Shown: positions 13,826-18,930 of the stretch, piece after piece
Layout: the number at the start of each line of letters is the position of its first letter
Position numbering within the stretch: the first letter of the stretch is position 1
Assembly: GCA_020848315.1 (NCBI GenBank)
Contig: JADLAH010000112.1
Location: 1-18,930 of the forward strand
Origin: Chitinophagales bacterium
GTDB taxonomy: Bacteria > Bacteroidota > Bacteroidia > Chitinophagales > JADIYW01
Reading direction: 5' to 3'
DNA: 18,930 nucleotides
Notes under the pieces: model-generated
Told to the model about the DNA's origin: nothing
The model's database searches: none
Seen by the model: only the letters and a program-made list of their open reading frames with translations
Translations under genes and position numbers: made by a program

Positions 13826-14887
13826 TTATAAATAGTCGGAATCGTAACCGGAACGATATTCCATCATGTAGTTCATCGCTTGCTGCACCGGAAGGTCTTC
13901 GAACAGCACACGGTAGATGATTTGTATAATCGGTGTTTTGGTACCTGTGCTGTCGGCCAGCTTTTTGGAGATGCTCACCGTTTTGATACCTTCCGCTACT
14001 TCCGTGGAAGAAGCGATAATATCTGCCAGCGTTTCTCCTTTGGCTAATCTTGCTCCCACGGTGTAGTTGCGGCTCATCGGAGAGGTACAGGTGGCCACCA
14101 GGTCGCCGATGCCGGCGAGTCCGAGAAATGCCTGTTTGTCGGCACCCATCGCTGTTGCCAGCCGGATGATTTCACCCATGCCGCGGGTAATCAGGAACGC
14201 CATCGCGTTCTGTCCGTAGCCCATGCCACCGAGTGCACCGGCTGCCAGTGCCATCGAGTTTTTGAGGACACCCGCCAGTTCCACCGCATAGATATCGTGA
14301 TTGCTGAATACCTGCAGTCGCTTGCTGCGGATAGCGGCATCGCCTTCTTTGATGACTTCATCAAATTTACTGGCAATGACCGTTGCTGCAGGGTGGAAGC
14401 TGGCAATCTCGCGGGCAAGATTGGGACCACTCATGCAACCTACCCGTTTTACGCAGGTTTCGTCGAGTATTACTTTACTCATCGTATAAATATCATTCGG
14501 ATACAAGATGACATCTTTATCGAGGATACTTTTGCCGGCTTCGAGTTTAATGTCGAAGCCCTTGGTGCAATGTATCATCATGTGGTAAGGACGCAGGAAA
14601 GGAGCCAGGTCGCGCATCACCTGACGGAATACGTCGGATGACACGGATGGGAACATGAGGTAACAACGTTCCGCAATTTCGCTCAGATCGTTGGTGGCGG
14701 TGATGTTCGCATGTATCTGCTGCCCGCTGTTGACGCGGTCTCTGTTGATACTCTCCACCGCTTCAGGCCGCCGCGAATAAAACAAAACAGGTCCGTTTTC
14801 CGCCAGCAAGTTGGCCACGGCAGTACCGAAACTACCTGCGCCAATGACGGCTACCGGATATTTATCAGATGCACTTTTCGAGACCAT
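13826..14887 (-). CDS. gpsA: NAD(P)-dependent glycerol-3-phosphate dehydrogenase
   Basis: A 353-residue cytoplasmic GpsA that reduces dihydroxyacetone phosphate to sn-glycerol 3-phosphate, the backbone for phospholipids. The Rossmann motif VIGAGSFGTAVANLLAENG (14-32), CTKGF (107-111), MSGPNLAREI (152-161), the catalytic Lys in ELAGVLKN (K209), and GLAGIGDLVATCTS then RNYTVGARL (from 256) are all present. The residues around K209 read ELAGVLKN rather than the common ELCGALKN. Length is slightly above the usual 330-340 because of a short N-terminal extension and a segment near residues 120-145. Its first 23 bp overlap the end of the acyltransferase gene, so synthesis of glycerol 3-phosphate and its acylation are probably coupled. 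Confidence 0.95.
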   Translation of the reverse strand: MVSKSASDKYPVAVIGAGSFGTAVANLLAENGPVLFYSRRPEAVESINRDRVNSGQQIHANITATNDLSEIAERCYLMFPSVSSDVFRQVMRDLAPFLRPYHMMIHCTKGFDIKLEAGKSILDKDVILYPNDIYTMSKVILDETCVKRVGCMSGPNLAREIASFHPAATVIASKFDEVIKEGDAAIRSKRLQVFSNHDIYAVELAGVLKNSMALAAGALGGMGYGQNAMAFLITRGMGEIIRLATAMGADKQAFLGLAGIGDLVATCTSPMSRNYTVGARLAKGETLADIIASSTEVAEGIKTVSISKKLADSTGTKTPIIQIIYRVLFEDLPVQQAMNYMMEYRSGYDSDYL

Positions 14888-16532
14888 ATCCTAAAATTCG
14901 GTTGTGATAATAATACAGTAGTTTTAAATCTTCACTGGTGATATTGCCTTCTTTAGTACGCATGATAGGCAGATTGGCATGATAGATACCTACATTGTAA
15001 ATACCCAGTTCTATGATTTCATCCAGTTCCAGGGTCGTAATACGGGACGCCAGTTTGATTTGTCCTTTGCTGTTAAGCATATAGAGTTCGTCAATCACCC
15101 TTTTTACAGTTATTTTGAAAGTATCCCAGTCAATTTCGCGGTCTTCATCCGACGTGCGCAGCAGGGTAAATAAATCCGGATAATGCAGTTTCTTTTTCAG
15201 AAGTTCGAACGCCACGAAAGTGACGATATGCGAAGCATACACTACATTGTTTTTATAGAATCCTTCTATGATTTTATCGCCCAGCATCTGGGTGTAAATC
15301 ATTTCGCGCTGCTCATCCGGTTTCATTTCTCCTTTGTTGACAAAATACTGCCGGATATCAATAGGATGGCCGAATTTATCAAGGCTGTTGCCGTTATCAT
15401 CCAGCGGATTGCCGAATACGTCCATCGGTTCGCTGAGCGACAAGGTGATATCTGTCGATTTGGAGAAAGTATCCCAGAAAAATTTCCAGATGCCTTTTCC
15501 GGAAGTCGGAGGCGCATCGTACACCAGATATTTTTCTTTTCCCGTGCGCTTCAGCTGGTCTTCAATCAGGGAAGAAGCCTCCAGAACGAAGTGGTAGCTG
15601 AGTGTCAGCGGTACGATAAATATTTTCGGAGCCAGATTTGATGGATTCCGTTCGTGGTGGATACGTTGCGCTTTCAGCACCGTGCCCAGCAATCCGAGTT
15701 TGAGGTCGGTTTCGATATTGCCGGCCCTGGAACGCGTGCCTCCCGGAAAGAAAATGGTATGTGCACCGGCCAGGATATTGGTATTGGAAAATGACTTCAG
15801 CGTTTCGAGATAAATGGGATTTTTTTTGCGGCGGTCGAGTTTGTAGGCGCCCAGATTTCCCATAAAGAAGCTGAAAAATTTGGAGTTGAAAAGATTGAGT
15901 CCTGCGCCGTACTGAAAGGCCGGCATTCCGATATAATCCATGCCGAAGCCGATGATGGCGGAATCCAGATTGCTGAAATGCGTGGGCACGAGGATAACGG
16001 TTCCTTTGGTCGCCAGACTGCGCAGTTTTTCTACCGGACCGGCCACGATGAGTTTGTCTTTCAGCTTTTCCTGCGGGTTGAAAAGTCCCTTGAATCCGCC
16101 GAAATGCGCGTTGAAGAGTCGCGCGAAAATGCGTCCCAGAATCTGACGGGCCAGCCAGTGCAGGTTGGGATTGAAATTGCCGATCATCTCGTGTGCATAG
16201 CGCGACATGATATCCTGCAGCATTTCCTGGTGCATTTCGTAGGAAGCGGCTTCCTCCATTTGCCGTGGGTCGGCCTGCAGCAATTTCTTTTTTATCTTAT
16301 TCCAGAATTCGCTGTCATCTTCAGGATCCACTTCCCAGGCTTCGCTTTTGATGCGGATGCGCTCCAGGTAAAGCGTGCGCTGCAACTGGTCGCGCAACTG
16401 CAACAAACCCGGGTGTTGTTTGTTAAATTCAAATACCGCTTCAGCGATGGTTTCCTGAAGAATTTTATCTCGTTTCTTCGCTATCAGGTTGATAGGCCAG
16501 TCTTTAATTCGGGGTATGACAGATTCGAGCAT
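14865..16532 (-). CDS. PlsB-like glycerol-phosphate acyltransferase
   Basis: A 555-residue acyltransferase of the PlsC/PlsB superfamily, probably acylating glycerol 3-phosphate at the membrane as the first step of phosphatidate synthesis. Motif I is H185-F-S-N-L-D190 (HX4D) in ILVPTHFSNLD, motif II is GAYKLDR (228-234), and motif III is FFPGGTRSRAG (261-271). The N-terminal 160 residues are highly charged and helical, and about 200 further residues follow the catalytic core, as in PlsB-type rather than short PlsC enzymes. No strong transmembrane helix is evident. The position and 23-bp overlap with gpsA support a glycerol-3-phosphate substrate. Whether it is sn-1-specific or takes acyl-CoA or acyl-ACP cannot be decided here. 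It is divergent from the AlbA_2 gene. Confidence 0.88.
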   Translation of the reverse strand: MLESVIPRIKDWPINLIAKKRDKILQETIAEAVFEFNKQHPGLLQLRDQLQRTLYLERIRIKSEAWEVDPEDDSEFWNKIKKKLLQADPRQMEEAASYEMHQEMLQDIMSRYAHEMIGNFNPNLHWLARQILGRIFARLFNAHFGGFKGLFNPQEKLKDKLIVAGPVEKLRSLATKGTVILVPTHFSNLDSAIIGFGMDYIGMPAFQYGAGLNLFNSKFFSFFMGNLGAYKLDRRKKNPIYLETLKSFSNTNILAGAHTIFFPGGTRSRAGNIETDLKLGLLGTVLKAQRIHHERNPSNLAPKIFIVPLTLSYHFVLEASSLIEDQLKRTGKEKYLVYDAPPTSGKGIWKFFWDTFSKSTDITLSLSEPMDVFGNPLDDNGNSLDKFGHPIDIRQYFVNKGEMKPDEQREMIYTQMLGDKIIEGFYKNNVVYASHIVTFVAFELLKKKLHYPDLFTLLRTSDEDREIDWDTFKITVKRVIDELYMLNSKGQIKLASRITTLELDEIIELGIYNVGIYHANLPIMRTKEGNITSEDLKLLYYYHNRILGYGLEKCI

Positions 16533-16649
16533 AGGTTTTTGTTCAGTATCTAACGCGGTAAAATTAACTTTTTATATCAAAATTCCTATGACTAAATCAT
16601 TGGTATTGGGTATTTGCTTATTTTTAGTCAACATCAATTTGGTGCGTAT
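16533..16649. other. Divergent intergenic region
   Basis: These 117 bp separate the acyltransferase and AlbA_2 genes and must hold both promoters. The DNA is AT-rich (for example ATTAACTTTTTATATC), but no exact TAnnTTTG box was found on either strand. Confidence 0.4.
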
Positions 16650-17306
16650 ATGAGATTTCGACCGATTATAAAAGAGCAGATAGCCCCTTTGTTGTCGCTG
16701 ATTGCACAGGGTGAAGGGGTGCAGCTCGATTTTAAGCAGTTGATATCCGATCAGCGCAAGATTGCGCGCACGCTGGCCGCATTTGCCAATAACCGGGGCG
16801 GCAGGCTGCTGGTGGGCGTCAAAGACAACGGTCGTCTGCTGGGATGTGATACGGAGCAGGAAATGTATATGATTGCGGAGGCCGCCGAGCATTACTGCGA
16901 GCCGCCGGTAGATATTTTCTTCACCATTTATGAAACCGAAGAAGCGTTGCAGATACTGGAAGCGGAAGTGAAAAACAGCTTGCGCAAACCTCATTTTGCG
17001 CAGGATGATCACGGCGACTGGAAGTTGTACATGCGGGTGCGCGACAAGACGATGGTAGCCAGCAAGGCCACTGCAAAAATGCTGGATGCGGAATGGGATG
17101 AAATGGAAAAGGAAGATATCAAAGACTCGAAAGAACGATATGTGCTGGAAGCATTGCAGCGCAAAGAAACGCTGACAGCGAAAGAACTGAGCAAGGCACT
17201 GAATATCTCTCTGCAGCGGGCAAACAGCCTGTTGGTGAAACTGACCAAATCAGGCTATATCCTGCATCACAAAGATGGTAGAGGCGATTATTATATGATA
17301 CGGTGA
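16650..17306 (+). CDS. AlbA_2 (Schlafen-like) plus winged-helix DNA-binding protein
   Basis: A 218-residue protein. Residues about 20-100 match the AlbA_2/Schlafen AAA_4-type domain: EGVQLDFKQ, KIARTLAAFANNRGGRLLVG and VKDNGRLLGC. The C-terminal part (about 160-215) looks like a winged helix-turn-helix: LTAKELSKALNISLQRANSL followed by LVKLTKSGYILHH. The combination suggests a DNA-binding regulator, but the target is unknown. The chosen start is the ATG at 16650; a TTG start at 16614 would add 12 residues unlike the family. It is divergent from the acyltransferase and lies 93 bp before the hydroxylase gene, so it might regulate either (inference). Confidence 0.83.
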   Translation: MRFRPIIKEQIAPLLSLIAQGEGVQLDFKQLISDQRKIARTLAAFANNRGGRLLVGVKDNGRLLGCDTEQEMYMIAEAAEHYCEPPVDIFFTIYETEEALQILEAEVKNSLRKPHFAQDDHGDWKLYMRVRDKTMVASKATAKMLDAEWDEMEKEDIKDSKERYVLEALQRKETLTAKELSKALNISLQRANSLLVKLTKSGYILHHKDGRGDYYMIR

Positions 17307-17399
17307 GTGTTTTTCTATTGTTTCAGAATTTAACTTTTCCTAATACTTTATACTGCGGTTTTCTTCCGTTGTTTTCGTATTTTACTTTACAGTTCAGTC

Positions 17400-18617
17400 A
17401 TGTTATTCAATATCAAAAATAAACTCAGGTATTTATGGGATACCGAATGGGAGATAGGCGAGAAGGCCTCTTTTTTCTGGCCCATAGTGATATTCGTAGC
17501 GTTGGGATATACAACGTTGGAACTCTTTTTTCGGGCGGGAAATCCCAATCCTCCGCTGGGGTTCGATGAACTTGTGCTGATGCTGCGCGGCAACCTGTCG
17601 GTGGATGCGCCGTTGCTCGTCAAAACATATTTCCCGTATTTATGGATAGGAGTAGTGGCTTCCTGTTTTATTTTCCGCGTATATTTTATCGTGTCTTCCT
17701 ATGCCGCATCGCTGCAGATGTTCAATCGTCGGAAGCTGCACACGGAGATGGCGATGTATGTCATTTCCGCTGTCATCGTGATGGTCTCTACTTTTGTGCT
17801 TTTCCGATCGCTGGGATTTGTCACGTGGCTGCTGGGAATGGGATTCCACACGGGCGTAGAAAGTATAGATGCACTCACCCATTATTTATCGCAATTGATA
17901 GATACGCATATCCCGACTATCGTGCATTTGCCGTATCCGCTGGCGCTGCTCTCTCTGATACTCGGTTTCAATGTCAGTTCGCTCGCCGGCTATTTTATTC
18001 ATTGGCTGACCCATCAATCGAGATTTCTGTGGCTGACGGTTCACCGGCCGCATCACATGCCGGAAATACTGCATCCGATTGGTGTGCCGCTGGCGTTCAA
18101 TTTCGGTTTTCTGCTCGCGATCCCGCATGTGCTTTTTTCGGTTTTCTTTGCCAAACTGTTTTACGAAGGTTCTTTGCTGATGGAAACAACACTGGTGCTG
18201 ATCTTTTACTATCACTTTGAGATATTCAATCACCTGTCCACGCACTACCACATGGCGTATCATAATAAACTCGTACGATTTTTCTCTGATATCACGGGAA
18301 GCGGAATTTATCATTACATGCATCATACCTCGGAAGAAGGGAAGGAAACCGTGAATCTGGGTGGAGGATTTTTTATGTTGTGGGACAGGTTGTTCCGCAC
18401 GTTTGAGCAGCCGCCTGCATTGCCGCCGCGGACCGGACTTACGAATAATCCTGTGTTTGTGCGGAATCCATTTCGCGTTACATTCAGTGGCTTTGCACAG
18501 ATTTGGTACGAAATGAAGCACAATAAACATTGGAAAACCCGCTGGCTGATTTTGTTTGGGGATGTTTATTACAAACCGCCGATAACAAAAGAATACCTCA
18601 TTCTGGGGTGTCAGTAA
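17400..18617 (+). CDS. Sterol desaturase / fatty acid hydroxylase family protein
   Basis: A 405-residue polytopic membrane enzyme of the fatty acid hydroxylase superfamily, which uses a diiron centre bound by histidine clusters and oxygen to hydroxylate or desaturate lipids. The clusters are H201-W-L-T-H205, H215-R-P-H218-H219, the His-rich segment H278-L-S-T-H-Y-H284, and H305-Y-M-H308-H309, spaced as in the family. Several hydrophobic helices precede them (about 25-42, 78-100, 118-142, 178-200), and further helices lie near 232-252 and 262-274. Sterols are unlikely in this phylum, so hydroxylation of fatty acids, sphingolipids or carotenoids is more probable (inference). The ATG at 17400 gives a normal N terminus. 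The stop is 7 bp from the convergent META-domain gene. Confidence 0.88.
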   Translation: MLFNIKNKLRYLWDTEWEIGEKASFFWPIVIFVALGYTTLELFFRAGNPNPPLGFDELVLMLRGNLSVDAPLLVKTYFPYLWIGVVASCFIFRVYFIVSSYAASLQMFNRRKLHTEMAMYVISAVIVMVSTFVLFRSLGFVTWLLGMGFHTGVESIDALTHYLSQLIDTHIPTIVHLPYPLALLSLILGFNVSSLAGYFIHWLTHQSRFLWLTVHRPHHMPEILHPIGVPLAFNFGFLLAIPHVLFSVFFAKLFYEGSLLMETTLVLIFYYHFEIFNHLSTHYHMAYHNKLVRFFSDITGSGIYHYMHHTSEEGKETVNLGGGFFMLWDRLFRTFEQPPALPPRTGLTNNPVFVRNPFRVTFSGFAQIWYEMKHNKHWKTRWLILFGDVYYKPPITKEYLILGCQ

Positions 18618-18624
18618 CCTAAGT

Positions 18625-18930
18625 TTATTTCTTTCGGGAAAACAATCCCAGCAGTCTGTCATCTTTGTACAGATAGAGTAGCTTTCCGTTCACCTTGTAT
18701 TTATTGGTGTTTTGCAGCATCTCTACAAAACGGCTTTCAATGGAATGTTTGCCGCAGGCCATTTTGGTCAGCAAGATATCCGCGATCTGCATGCTGTCCT
18801 GCTGTAATGTGATGGTGGCGGAAAATGTATTGCAATCAGTGCTTCCCGTCAGCGTTTGTGCGCCCGGGAAGAATTGCAGGTGCGCCTTTGCGAGAGAAAA
18901 AGTTTTCGTACTGCCATCCTTCATCCTGAG
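18625..18930 (-). CDS. META domain (HslJ-like) protein, partial
   Basis: This is the C-terminal part of a META-domain protein, open to the right edge of the window. Visible features are LTGSTDCNTFSATITLQQ (the family GCNxFxG region, with STDCNTFSA), ILLTKMACGKHSIESRFVEM (the MAC...E motif) and a final strand YKDDRLLGLF. The frame continues through the last base without a stop, so the start, probably with a leader peptide, lies outside the window; the ATG at 18924 is internal. META proteins such as HslJ are envelope proteins of unclear function, linked to heat shock and novobiocin resistance in E. coli. About 99 of perhaps 140-270 residues are visible. Confidence 0.8.
   Translation of the reverse strand, partial: LRMKDGSTKTFSLAKAHLQFFPGAQTLTGSTDCNTFSATITLQQDSMQIADILLTKMACGKHSIESRFVEMLQNTNKYKVNGKLLYLYKDDRLLGLFSRKK

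Noticed and set aside
17886..18662. A 258-codon minus-strand frame
   Set aside because: It is antisense to the hydroxylase gene with its clear histidine boxes and has no recognisable domain.

Overview
The window looks like a chromosomal segment of a Bacteroidota bacterium. I lean towards Chitinophagales or Sphingobacteriales, but that is inference from protein style only. Supporting signs are several TAnnTTTG (-7 type) promoter boxes without Shine-Dalgarno sites, a tmRNA whose tag begins with Gly, an IS1-type remnant of the kind common in this phylum, an adjacent lemA/TPM/TPM gene set, a PlsB-like acyltransferase next to gpsA, and many lipoprotein or signal-peptide starts. Most of the sequence is housekeeping and envelope biology. 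I found no CRISPR array, prophage, toxin-antitoxin pair, intact insertion sequence or defence island.

Layout. 1-381: a perfect palindrome (probable terminator), then a dead IS1-family transposase fragment. 385-797: tmRNA (ssrA, minus strand) with a strong terminator; its tag is GDQEFALAA. 798-1088: AT-rich intergenic DNA with one candidate promoter for each direction. 1089-4180 (+): thioredoxin, a DUF58 protein, a YbfF-type esterase and a membrane-anchored alpha/beta hydrolase. 4177-6123 (-): a YitT-type membrane protein and the XerD recombinase. 6241-6657 (+): type II dehydroquinase AroQ, followed by a 21-bp perfect hairpin and a heptamer tandem repeat.

6777-16532 is one long minus-strand run. 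In transcription order it holds: a PlsB-like acyltransferase and gpsA (the first steps of phospholipid synthesis, 23-bp overlap); lemA, a soluble TPM protein and a secreted TPM protein with a Gly-rich tail; two LEA14-like envelope proteins; then DUF983, an O-antigen-type flippase, an asparagine-synthase-like enzyme lacking the glutaminase cysteine, and a secreted protein of unknown function. 16650-18617 (+): an AlbA_2/winged-helix regulator-like protein and a sterol-desaturase/fatty-acid-hydroxylase family enzyme. 18625-18930 (-): the C-terminal part of a META-domain (HslJ-like) protein cut by the window edge.

How the genes may work together. gpsA and the acyltransferase supply phosphatidate precursors, and the fatty acid hydroxylase may modify lipids. 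The DUF983-flippase-amidotransferase-secreted protein set is the least ordinary unit: it has a flippase and an amidating enzyme but no glycosyltransferase, so its substrate is unknown. That cassette, the LEA14 lipoprotein with a charged tail, and the decayed IS1 beside the tmRNA are the best places for a second look. None of them amounts to clear evidence of a new system.
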